31,798 nucleotides of DNA from Schoenoplectus triqueter (lineage: Eukaryota > Streptophyta > Magnoliopsida > Poales > Cyperaceae), in contig CAXKVV010000794.1 of NCBI GenBank assembly GCA_964058805.1, forward strand, positions 1-31,798. Reading direction: 5' to 3'. This document shows, piece after piece, positions 10,303-19,079 of the stretch. Position 1 is the first letter of the stretch; every line of letters starts with the position of its first letter. Position numbers and translations under genes: made by a program. The notes under the pieces are model-generated. The model saw nothing but the letters and a program-made list of their open reading frames with translations, was not told the DNA's origin and made no database searches.

Positions 10303-13300
10303 TTTTTTTCGATAAAATAGTCCCATATCACGTGTCCCACAAAGGTAACGTAATACATGTTTGATTCCGTTCCAATGTCGGCGTGTTGGATCAGAACTAT
10401 ATCTTGCTAATACATTTACAGAAAAAGCAATATCAGGTCTCGTATTATTAGCAAGATACATCAAAGCCCCAATTGCACTTAAGTATGGTACTTCAGGACC
10501 AAGAGCTTTTTCATTATTTTCTCGGGGCCGATAAGGATCTTTTTTCACATCAAGTGATCGGACAACCATTGGTGTACTTAGAGGATGAGCTTTGTCCATA
10601 TTAAAACGTTTCAACACCTTCTGGATGTAGTTTGATTGATGGACAAATATACCATTATGCAAATGTTCGATCTGTAGGCCGAGGCACAACTTTGTTACAC
10701 CAAGATCTTTCATTTCAAATTCATTCTTTAATAATTTTGCAGTCTTTTCGATCTCTTCAGGAGACCCAATGATATTCAGGTCATCAACATATACTGCAAT
10801 AATTATAAAACTCGAGATTGATCGTTTAATAAAAACACATGGACTAATTATATTAGATTTATATCCTTCTTTTATGAGATATTCACTGAGTCGATTATAC
10901 CACATTCGACCTGATTGTTTTAGTCCATACAATGATCGTTTTAACTTTATAGAATACATTTCTCGAGATTTTGATGTAAATGCTTCAGACATTTTTAATC
11001 CTTCAGGGACTTTCATATAGATATCATTATCGAGTGATCCATACAAATAAGCTGTGACAACATCCATGAGACGCATTTGAAGGTTCTCAGTGATTGCGAG
11101 ACTGATTAAAAATTGAAGAGTTATTGCATCCACTACAGGTGAATACGTTTCTTCATAATCAACTCCTGGTATTTGTGTAAAACCTTGTGCCACCAGCCTT
11201 GCTTTATATCTCACAATCTCATTTTTCTCATTTCTTTTTATTGCAAAAACCCACTTGTAACCTACAGGGTTAACATTTTTAGGGGTTAGAATTATAGGTC
11301 CAAAAACATTTCGCTTTTCAAGCGAATCTAATTCAGCCTTCATGACATCTTTCCATTTTGGCCAATCATTTCTGTGCATACACTCTTCTGGAGTTTTTGG
11401 CACATAATCTTCCTCATTTATCACTTCAATTGCTATAGCATATGCAAAAATTTCATCAACACGTGTTTCATTTCGGTTCCATATTATACCATTCTGTACA
11501 TAATTTATTGAGATCTCATAATCATTCGGTGCCTGAGTTTCTTCTGGAACTTTATCAACGACCTCTTCTAGGGTTCTACTTCCAATCTCTTCTGGGATTT
11601 TACTGACAATCTCTTCTGGGATTTTATCGGTAACTTTTGCTGAAGTTACACCAACTGCATTATTTTGCTCTTTCATTTTTCGTGGATTTTTGTCTTTGGA
11701 ACCGATTGGTCTTCCACGTTTTCTTTGTATAGTAACCTCTGCTGGGGTTATTTCAATTCGAGCAGGTGCATTTAAAGCTGGTATATGTGATTTAGTCACT
11801 CTTTTTGTATCTGTAAATGCATCTGGTAACTCATTTGCTATTCTTTGCAAATGTATAATCTTTTGAACTTCCAGTTCACATTGACCACTCCGGGAATCAA
11901 GATAAGATATTGATGATGCATTCCAAGTTACTTGTTTTTCCAGCTTTTCTTTTTCTCCCCCTAAGATTGGGAATATTGTCTCATCAAATTGACAATCAGC
12001 AAAACGAGCTGTAAAAACATCTCCAGTTAATGGTTCTAAATATTTAATAATTGATGGAGAGTGAAAACCAATATAAATTCCTAATCTCCTCTGTGGTCCC
12101 ATTTTTGTGCGTTGTGGAGGAGAAATTGGAACATACACAGCACAACCAAAAATTTTAAGATGTGACAAGTTTGGTTCTCTTCCAGAGACCAATTGTAATG
12201 GAGAAAATTTATGAGATGCAGTTGGTCTTAATCTAATAAGTGCAGCAGCATGTAATATGGTATGTCCCCATGCAGAAGATGGTAGATTACATTTCATAAG
12301 TAACGGTCTAGCAATCAGTTGTAATCTTTTAATTAATGATTCAGCTAAACCATTTTGTGTATGTACATGAGCAACTGGATGTTCTACCTTAATCCCAATT
12401 GACATACAATAATCATTAAAAGACTGAGATGTAAATTCTCCTGCATTATCAAGCCGGATACTCTTAATTTGGTAATCCGGAAAATTTGCTCTTAATTGGA
12501 TTATTTGTGCTAATAGCCTAGCAAATGCAACATTTCTTGTAGCTAATAGGCAAACATGTGACCATCGAGTTGATGCATCAATTAAAACCATAAAATATCT
12601 AAATGGTCCACATGGAGGAGAAATAGGCCCACAAATGTCTCCTTGAATTCTCTCTAAAAATAAAGGAGATTCATTTTCAATTTTATTTTTAAATGGCCTA
12701 ATTATCAATTTTCCAAGAGAGCATGCTGCACATGATAAATCTTTTGATAATAGGATCTTCAGGTCCTTTAGAGGATGCCCATTTGCACTTTCAATTATTC
12801 TCCTCATCATAATGTTACCTGGATGACCTAACCTGTCATGCCACAGAGTAAACATTTTTGTGTCATGCAACTTCTGGTTACTGACCATATTTGATTCTAT
12901 TGAACTTATGTTCATACAATATAGTCCAGATGATAAAGCTTTCATCTTTTCCAATATGATCTTCCGACCATATTTAATCATTGTAATTTGAAGATATTCA
13001 ATGTTATTTTCGGTCATGGTTTCGATATGATAACCATTACACCGAATATCTTTAAAACTTAGTAAATTTCTTCTGGATTTACTAGAGTATAATGCGTCAT
13101 TTATAATTAATTTTGTTCCTTTTGATAACAAAATACAAGCTCTTCCAGAGCCTTCAATTAAGTTACTAATACCAGAAATTGTATTAACATGTGTCTCTAT
13201 AGGAGACAATTGAGAAAAATATTTTTTGCTTTTTAATATTGTGTTTGTTGTTCCACTGTCTACTAGACATTCATCTCTAATACTTGTCATTGCTCTGCTG

Positions 13301-13314
13301 GAGCCTTCAATCAT
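10246..13314 (-). CDS. copia pol: protease, integrase and reverse transcriptase (1022 aa, frameshifted at its end)
   Basis: Polyprotein that matures into enzymes for reverse transcription and integration. Residue positions are from the Met at 13314. The aspartic protease motif DSGTT is at 19-23. The integrase zinc finger uses H159, H164, C195 and C198. The integrase catalytic triad is D226, D289 and E325, with the expected 35-residue spacing. A linker at 532-542 (RKRGRPIGSKDK) looks like an AT-hook or nuclear-localisation motif, and it is followed by repeated PEE(I/T) units at 567-593. Reverse transcriptase has KARLVAQGF near 705-713, SLYGLKQ at 795-801 and the YVDD active site at 843-846. 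RNase H is expected next, but the frame shifts at 10303-10309 and the last 16-18 residues are nonsense. Upstream, the frame is open only to a TGA at 13351-13353. The start is the first Met in the frame and places the protease close to the N-terminus. Confidence 0.93.
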   Translation of the reverse strand: MIEGSSRAMTSIRDECLVDSGTTNTILKSKKYFSQLSPIETHVNTISGISNLIEGSGRACILLSKGTKLIINDALYSSKSRRNLLSFKDIRCNGYHIETMTENNIEYLQITMIKYGRKIILEKMKALSSGLYCMNISSIESNMVSNQKLHDTKMFTLWHDRLGHPGNIMMRRIIESANGHPLKDLKILLSKDLSCAACSLGKLIIRPFKNKIENESPLFLERIQGDICGPISPPCGPFRYFMVLIDASTRWSHVCLLATRNVAFARLLAQIIQLRANFPDYQIKSIRLDNAGEFTSQSFNDYCMSIGIKVEHPVAHVHTQNGLAESLIKRLQLIARPLLMKCNLPSSAWGHTILHAAALIRLRPTASHKFSPLQLVSGREPNLSHLKIFGCAVYVPISPPQRTKMGPQRRLGIYIGFHSPSIIKYLEPLTGDVFTARFADCQFDETIFPILGGEKEKLEKQVTWNASSISYLDSRSGQCELEVQKIIHLQRIANELPDAFTDTKRVTKSHIPALNAPARIEITPAEVTIQRKRGRPIGSKDKNPRKMKEQNNAVGVTSAKVTDKIPEEIVSKIPEEIGSRTLEEVVDKVPEETQAPNDYEISINYVQNGIIWNRNETRVDEIFAYAIAIEVINEEDYVPKTPEECMHRNDWPKWKDVMKAELDSLEKRNVFGPIILTPKNVNPVGYKWVFAIKRNEKNEIVRYKARLVAQGFTQIPGVDYEETYSPVVDAITLQFLISLAITENLQMRLMDVVTAYLYGSLDNDIYMKVPEGLKMSEAFTSKSREMYSIKLKRSLYGLKQSGRMWYNRLSEYLIKEGYKSNIISPCVFIKRSISSFIIIAVYVDDLNIIGSPEEIEKTAKLLKNEFEMKDLGVTKLCLGLQIEHLHNGIFVHQSNYIQKVLKRFNMDKAHPLSTPMVVRSLDVKKDPYRPRENNEKALGPEVPYLSAIGALMYLANNTRPDIAFSVNVLARYSSDPTRRHWNGIKHVLRYLCGTRDMGLFYRKKYKVQTSWICRCRIFIRST

Positions 13315-13428
13315 ATTCTTTTTCCTTTGAACAAAAAAAAATATACAAGATCAAAATTAAAGAAACTAATTTTATTCATGAGAAACATAAACTTACAACA
13401 TAAAACTGAATTAAAATAAAAAAAAAAC
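13315..13428 (-). other. gag-pol junction with stops in the shared frame
   Basis: Gag and pol are in the same frame, but the gag stop (13429-13431) is followed by in-frame stops at 13411, 13393, 13372 and 13351. The minus strand shows GTAAGT (13391-13396) and, after a T-rich tract, CAAAG at 13325-13329, a possible 72-nt intron. Removing it would not bypass the gag stop. Pol may instead be made by internal initiation or from a spliced RNA. Confidence 0.5.
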
Positions 13429-14445
13429 TTAGCTCATAATATTTATTTCTTTATCAACATTCTCAAAGAAATCAGAAACATCTAGGTGTGTATCCATGAG
13501 TAAATCACTTGACTCATTTTCAATAAAATTTGTTTCTACTTCTTTTCCCTTTTTCTTGATGGATGCTTGATAAAGTTCAACTAAATGTTTAGGAGTACGA
13601 CATGTGCGTGACCAATGGTTTGTCATACCACATCTATAACAACTACTTTCAAACTTTTTAGAAGATGTTGAATTCTTTTCCTTTTCATATCTCCCCGCAT
13701 TGTTGTCATTTGATTTGAAATTATGACCTTCACGTCGCCAAACATTATTGCGACCACGTCCACGACCTCTTCTGGGGCCGCGACCACGTCCTCGACCACG
13801 ATTTCCTTTAAATGATGTTGCATTCGCTTCAGGGAATGATGTCGCATTTGCTTCAGGAAATGGACTAGAGCCAGTGGGCCGTGATTGATGATTTTTCATG
13901 AGAAGCTCATTATTTTGTTCCGCAACAAGAAGACATGATATCAATTCTGAATATTTTTTAAAACCACGCTCCCGATATTGCTGCTGCAGGAGCAAATTCG
14001 AAGCATGAAATGTGGAAAATGTTTTTTCTAACATGTCTTCATCAGTAATCTTTTCTCCGCATAATTTTAACTCAGAAGTTATGCGAAACATTGCGGAATT
14101 ATATTCACCCACAGATTTAAAATCTTGCAACCTTAAATGAATCCATTCATAACGAGCTTTTGGGAGGAGCACTTGTTTTTGATGGTCATATCTTTCTTTT
14201 AAATTTTTCCATAATTCTAACGGATCTTTCACCGTTAAATATTCAGTTTTTAAATCCTCATGGAGATGATGACGGAGGAATATCATTGCTTTGGCTTTCT
14301 CCTGCGGGGAGGCCTTATTTTCATCTTTTATTGTATCTCCAAGATTATTTGCGGTAAGATGAATCTCAGCATCGAGAGTCCATGGGAGATAGTTCTTGCC
14401 CGATATATCAAGGGCAACGAATTCAAGTTTAGTAAGATTTGCCAT
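13429..14445 (-). CDS. copia gag (338 aa)
   Basis: Structural capsid/nucleocapsid protein that forms virus-like particles and packages the element RNA. The N-terminal two thirds (KLEFVALDISGKNYLPW, then LWKNLKERYDHQK and STFHASNLLLQQQYRERGF) match the common plant copia gag family. A tandem FPEANATS duplication (196-211) precedes an RGR-rich basic tract (216-232). A CCHC zinc knuckle lies at 269-282 (C-x2-C-x4-H-x4-C, CYRCGMTNHWSRTC). The C-terminus is acidic and ends DKEINIMS. The start is the first ATG after the leader. Length and domain order look intact, with no internal stop. It is the only complete protein of the element and could still be produced from this copy. Confidence 0.93.
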   Translation of the reverse strand: MANLTKLEFVALDISGKNYLPWTLDAEIHLTANNLGDTIKDENKASPQEKAKAMIFLRHHLHEDLKTEYLTVKDPLELWKNLKERYDHQKQVLLPKARYEWIHLRLQDFKSVGEYNSAMFRITSELKLCGEKITDEDMLEKTFSTFHASNLLLQQQYRERGFKKYSELISCLLVAEQNNELLMKNHQSRPTGSSPFPEANATSFPEANATSFKGNRGRGRGRGPRRGRGRGRNNVWRREGHNFKSNDNNAGRYEKEKNSTSSKKFESSCYRCGMTNHWSRTCRTPKHLVELYQASIKKKGKEVETNFIENESSDLLMDTHLDVSDFFENVDKEINIMS

Positions 14446-14990
14446 AAGGACTACAAAATAAAAATACTACTAATATTAATAATTTTAATCGAACATCCAT
14501 TTATGAAAATTACTAAAGAAAAAGAATATTAATAACTTCAGGTCATTAAAAAAATTAGAGACATTATATTTATTTATTTATCTATCTAATTGATAACTTC
14601 TGGTTACCATTTTAGTTGAATAACTTCCGGTTATTAAGTATATCGATAACTTCGGGTTATCAATTGTAACTCATTTTGATAAAACTTTTAATTATCAAAT
14701 ACAATGACTTCTGGCCATTAAAAGTATCAATAACTTCTGGTTATTGAATAAATAAAAAAAATTCTGGTATTTACTTATTTTATCATTCTCTTCGGGGAAT
14801 GAAAATATTAGTCTCATCCAATATAAGAATAATTTCATCAAGAAAATAAATATTATAATTAATGGTAAAATAATAAAATTTAATATAAAGTGTACCTCTT
14901 TTTAGAGACAATCTTACGATAATCTGATTATGTCGATCTTGCGCTTCTACTATAAAATAAACTTCCGTCACAACTCGATTAGAGCGAAGT
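14446..14990 (-). other. untranslated leader of copia element with hairpin array
   Basis: About 545 bases lie between the primer-binding region and gag. From 14530 to 14802 it carries about eight short inverted repeats. Most have arms related to AATAAC/GTTATT and a 5-nt loop C-N-GAA on the transcript strand. Examples are 14619-14635, 14645-14661 and 14727-14747, the last with perfect 8-bp arms. No protein is encoded. Confidence 0.8.
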
Positions 14991-15003
14991 CGTGCTGATA
15001 ACG
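14991..15003 (-). promoter_or_regulatory. primer-binding site region
   Basis: Directly inside the 5' LTR the minus strand reads CGTTATCAGCACG. The TATCAG core agrees with the TGGTATCAG complement of initiator tRNA-Met, but the rest does not, so the primer identity is uncertain. Confidence 0.55.
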
Positions 15004-15269
15004 TGTTATAAAATAAAGATAGAAGACAAAAGTTGTGAGAGGCTAAAATCTTATTTCTATATTATCTCATCTAAAGATTTTATATTACCATCAACAACAT
15101 ACAAGCCTCTATTTATAGGCTAGAGAAACATCATGTAATAAAAGAGAAAATTAATACAAAATTAAATCTAGAGTTAAGGAGAAGGTGAAGAGAATGAAAA
15201 ACTTCTATTATTATGAGAGGAGGTGGAGGAATGAGAGGAGGTGAAACATCTATCATTAATATTATAACA
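15004..15269 (-). repeat. 5' LTR of copia element (266 bp)
   Basis: Same termini as the 3' LTR. A good TATA box, TATAAATAG on the minus strand at 15109-15117, probably drives transcription of the element. It lacks one 9-bp unit present in the 3' LTR. Confidence 0.95.
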
Positions 15270-15397
15270 GAATTCATTTGTTACGTGCTTTATTGAATTT
15301 TGGAGCGACAGACCAAACAGAACCTCATTACAGAATGGAAGCATCCAGTTTCAATTACTGGTGACAATCTGTTCCGAAAACCTACAGTTCAGATTAC

Positions 15398-15841
15398 GGA
15401 TTTTTTTACTTAAACGGTCAAAAACAAATCTTAACTACAGAAACGGTCTAAGAGCAAATTTATTTTCACAAACGGTCTAACAAAGGGCCTGAGTTCAACT
15501 CACGCCCTTAAAACGCTATTTTCTCTGCCTGTCCGCTGCCCAAACAAAAGAGAGCAAAATGATCCAAAGGACGTGAGTTGAACTCACGCCCTTTAAGTCC
15601 ACATATCGCATTTATATCAATTTTTTTTCACTTTCGGTGGTTTTGAAAGATAACAACCAGAGCACATCAACATCTAAAAGGCGTGAGTTCAACTCACGCC
15701 CTTTGTGTCTTTGGACAGTGTTCGGGCAGGTAAAATAGAGATTAACTCACGCCCTTAGTTAGACCGTTTGTGAAAATAACTTTGCTATAAGATCGATTCT
15801 GTAGATAACATTAATTATTAGACTTTTTAAGTGAAAACTCC
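15398..15841. mobile_element. foldback/Mutator-like MITE with perfect 8-bp TSD (444 bp)
   Basis: The left end GGATTTTTTTACTTAAACGG and the reverse complement of the right end GGAGTTTTCACTTAAAAAG begin inverted repeats that continue for roughly 130 bases. They share TTATTTTCACAAACGGTCTA and then GGGC-TGAGTT. The flanks CAGATTAC (15390-15397 and 15842-15849) are identical. The interior holds three near-palindromes of the form GGCGTGAGTTCAACTCACGCC (about 15486-15510, 15578-15602 and 15678-15702). No coding capacity. The long TIRs suggest Mutator affinity, but the TSD is 8 rather than 9 bases. Confidence 0.82.
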
Positions 15842-15849
15842 CAGATTAC

Positions 15850-16127
15850 AGAGCGATGGTGAATGGTGATCCTCACCGTTAAAGATTTCAATGCGTATAC
15901 ACTTGGCTTACACATTAGACTAAACACCACATGCTAATTTTTATAAAGTACCCCCAGATAACCTGCACGGCAGCACGCTTACAATTTTATAATATTTCAA
16001 TGTTAATATGTTGCTCTTACGTTAGCATGCGTCATTATATGCTGACCTTGTTTGTCCTTATAAGTGACAACTAAGCACTTTCACACACGTACATCCTGTA
16101 GCATCAAACATGAACAATTAAATATTA
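15850..16127. other. spacer without gene
   Basis: Unique-looking sequence between two transposable elements. No feature recognised. Confidence 0.5.
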
Positions 16128-16135
16128 ATTACTGG

Positions 16136-16752
16136 TAGGGTTATAAAAAAACCCGGACCCGACCCGCTGAATCCGTGGCCGCGACCCATCCCGCCCCGAT
16201 CCGTGACCCATCCCGCCCCGATCCGTGACCCGTTAGAACCGACGGGTCTAGCACGGGCGCAGGCAAAAAAATTTCAAAAAAACCCATGCTAGACCCGACC
16301 CGTTTTGGACCCGTCCCGACCCGACCCGACCCGCCCAACCCGTGCAAACCCGCCCCCGACCCGCCCCGACCCGTCCCGGGAATCCGTGCAAACCCGGGAA
16401 AATTCAAAAAAATTCAAAAAAATATGGAAAAAATTATTTTTTTGGTAAAAATATAAATAATTATATATTTTAAATATTCTTAATAATTATTTTTGAATTT
16501 TTCAGAAATTTTGAGAATTTATTTGAATTTTATTGGGTTATTTTTGAATTTTGAAAAAAAAAACCCTTGGACCCGACCCGACCCGCCCCGCCCCGCTGAC
16601 CCGTCCGACCCGACGGGTCTAGGACGGGTCGCGGCCAAACCCCCCAAAATGGACCCGTCCTAACCCGTCCCGTGAAAACCCGTTGACCCGTCCCGTCAAA
16701 ACCCGCCGACCCGTGCAAACCCGTCCCGACCCGACCCGTTTTTAATACTCTA
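16136..16752. mobile_element. non-autonomous hAT element, CCCGACCC family, perfect TSD (617 bp)
   Basis: The left end TAGGGTTATAAAAAAAC and the reverse complement of the right end TAGAGTATTAAAAAC form the terminal repeats. The flanking 8-bp duplication ATTACTGG is perfect (16128-16135 and 16753-16760). C-rich arrays of CCCGACCCG and CCCGTGCAAACCCG (16150-16400 and 16565-16740) surround an AT-rich core. The left array includes a 25-bp tandem duplication (16183-16232). It belongs to the same family as the element at 28391-28864, whose core is clearly similar. Open minus-strand frames of Gly/Arg type are repeat artefacts. No transposase. Confidence 0.93.
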
Positions 16753-16760
16753 ATTACTGG

Positions 16761-18024
16761 TGAAAGTTCTATAAAAGTGGACACGTAGTCTTTTCCTTTT
16801 TTCCTTCAAAGACATATATTTGTCATCATCATTAATATTTTAATTAGTTTTTATTAATATTATCTTATTATTGATGTTATTAATATGACGCAGTATACAG
16901 ATTGCACATACGTGATACGCCTTTTTTTTTATTTCAGTGACTCATCAGCCTTGTTGTCCCAAATTAGAACCGTGCACAACAATAATAATACAGAAGACAA
17001 AAAACAAAACTGTTGGTTGGTATTTGGTAAGGTCATAAAAGATAAGGCAGATAGGATTGGGTTCCTAGGGGGTCAAACATATAAACATTTTAGGTGTAAT
17101 TTTGGGTTCCAAGGGGTTCAAACATTTGAAGAATATAAAGCACAATAAATAATAATTTGTTTCTTTGTTTAGTAGATACAATTGAAGTAGATGACAAATG
17201 GCGTGGAAAGTAGAAAAGAAAGTCAGCTTAGTCGGAGAGAGATGCTGACATTTACAGGTTGTCACAGAGCCATGACAGCTGTTTCCTTAGACTTGGCAAA
17301 TGTTATATTTCTTTATTTTTCCTTTTTAAATACAAACACGCACTGTTTGGATTTAGAGAACGCTTCTTGGTTCAAAGTTCAAACCCCACGGCAGGGCTTC
17401 TTACGGCTTGACGATTTTGTGAAAAAATCATTTTTTTATATATATAAAAATTAAATGAAAGGACCGACTAAGATTCGAATAGAACCAACCCACCTCTCAC
17501 GCACTTGACTCGTTGGATATTTGAAGCTACAACGCGTGTACTGTGTAATTATTTTAAATGCAATTAAAAAGATATATAGGCTACTGCGACATCTCTGTGA
17601 CTGTGTTCATCAATTGCAACTGTTTATTATTCTTTAAAAAAACTATGTAAATCAATTAACGATAGTCTCCTATTGAGATATAGTTTTGTTGCTATCGTTT
17701 AATCCATCCACAGTGAAATACGCTCTGTTCTTTGATGTTCACACGATAGCTTTTCCAAGCCACATTTGATATGACAGACTATTTAGTAGCACTTCTCTCT
17801 TGGTTTGTTTCTCTTTTATTTGTTTACATATCCGTTAAATTGTAATTTCAACACAAGATATTCCATGAAATATTTCAACGAAATTATCAAGTTCCCGTCA
17901 CTCACCTTTCCATATCACGACTTTTCCGGATAAAATGTTTTCGGTGATTAGAGATATTGGAGGAGTTGAAACGTCATCGTCAAAAATAAGGTGTTCATAT
18001 AAAACTTGAGAATATTTCCATACT
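16761..18024. other. intergenic, no gene
   Basis: Several frames of 60-90 codons exist on both strands, but none shows a known domain, biased third positions or splice context. An imperfect duplication of GGGTTCC(T/A)(A/G)GGGG.TCAAACAT (about 17058-17130) is visible. Nothing else is supported. Confidence 0.5.
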
Positions 18025-18033
18025 TCAACATAT

Positions 18034-18471
18034 CAGCGATTTTTGAAATTAATTATCTAAATAATCTTAATTTTAATAATAAAAGGGATTAAATTAAAAT
18101 TTTAAAAATATAAATGACAGCGTGTCACTAATGAGTGACGTTTTTTTTTTGTTACTTTTCAGTTATTAAAAAAATCATCAACAATGTTTTTCCTTTTTTT
18201 GTTATTTGTCGGTTATTAAAAAAATCATCAACGTAAGTAGAAGTGGTGTTCTTCCATTGGACACTGAAAAAGAGGAAATGCAAAGGGATTGTTTAATTTT
18301 TGTATGAGCATCGCAAATATAAAAATAAAATAAAAAACGCCATTAAAAATGACACATTTACAAAGAGTCGTTATTAGTAATGAGCTAACATTTATATTTT
18401 TAAAATTTCAATTTAATCACTTTTATTATTAAAATTTAAATTATTTAAATAAGTAATTTAAAAAATCACCG
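18034..18471. mobile_element. Mutator-like MITE, long inverted repeats, 9-bp TSD (438 bp)
   Basis: The left end CAGCGATTTTTGAAATT and the reverse complement of the right end CGGTGATTTTTTAAATT continue as arms of about 100 bases (TTTTAATAATAAAAGGGATT in one, TTTTAATAATAAAAGTGATT in the other). The flanks TCAACATAT (18025-18033) and TCAACAGAT (18472-18480) match at 8 of 9 bases. The core carries two direct copies of GTTATTAAAAAAATCATCAAC. It is the same family as 26180-26609. No coding capacity. Confidence 0.8.
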
Positions 18472-18600
18472 TCAACAGATGGAGACACGACTAGCCTTTA
18501 TAACAAAAATCCCTTTTAAGAAAGAGACGCGACATGTTTAGAAAAGGAGCTACGGGTTTGGACTGTCGATTATGTTGTAATGTGAGATATGGAAATTTAA

Positions 18601-18963
18601 GAGCTTTTCTAATGAGAGTTTTTATTGAGTTCTTATTTCTACATGTTGATGTTTATTTTTTATTTTAGCGTTGGAGAGAATTTTTAATTTAGAAACTTAA
18701 ATCACATTTTCTAATTTAGCAACACAATTCTAATTGTCACGTCAGATTAACAATTCGCTTAATTTAGCATTGGAGGGGTGGGCAAGCACAAAGGCATAAA
18801 TTTTTCATTGTAATTGTTATTTGATGCGAGTGATAATTGTTCATTTGACACAAAAACTGCTATCACACAATTTTAGCGTCAGAAAAAGTTAATTATAATT
18901 AGTAATTTTTTTTGATGTGGCTTAACTAAAAATTTAGAAATGATTTCGGCGTTAGAAATGCTC
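18601..18963. mobile_element. possible small inverted-repeat element
   Basis: GAGCTTTTCTAATGAG at the left and the reverse complement GAGCATTTCTAACGCC at the right resemble a terminal inverted repeat. Related AGCGTTGGAGAGA and AGCATTGGAGGGG motifs lie inside. I found no clear TSD, so the class is open. Confidence 0.35.
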
Positions 18964-19079
18964 ACATAACATTTACCAAACCTGGCTAAAATTTAAGGCA
19001 GAGGAATAATCAAAGAAAACTATTTCGAAAGTGATGAGCTAAAAAGGAACTGCAGTGCATCACAGAAATTGCGGAGAAC

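Larger units (their letters stand above)
9298..15274 (-). mobile_element. Ty1/copia LTR retrotransposon with 5-bp TSD
   Basis: The complete element lies on the minus strand. The LTRs are at 15004-15269 (5') and 9303-9577 (3'), begin TGTTATAA and end TTATAACA, and are flanked by GAATT at 9298-9302 and 15270-15274. The inside order is primer-binding region, hairpin-rich leader, gag, then a pol whose domains run protease, integrase, reverse transcriptase, RNase H. Integrase before RT defines Ty1/copia. By eye the LTRs are identical except for one 9-bp indel (TGGAGGAGG, extra in the 3' LTR), so the insertion is recent. A 1-base frameshift between RT and RNase H and stops between gag and pol make this copy probably non-autonomous as read. 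It splits no recognisable host gene. Confidence 0.95.

Noticed and set aside
10769..11020. Plus-strand frame of 83 codons
   Set aside because: Lies opposite the reverse transcriptase domain of pol and is a shadow.
13623..13847. Minus-strand frame of 74 codons, Val/Arg-rich
   Set aside because: Alternative frame inside gag over the RGR-coding tract.
16141..16784. Gly/Arg-rich minus-strand frames of 84-88 codons
   Set aside because: Products of the CCCGACCC arrays inside a hAT element; start and stop fall in repeat or flanking AT-rich DNA.
17375..17395. GGTTCAAAGTTCAAACCCC as a tRNA or SINE B box
   Set aside because: No A box at the right distance and no cloverleaf could be drawn.
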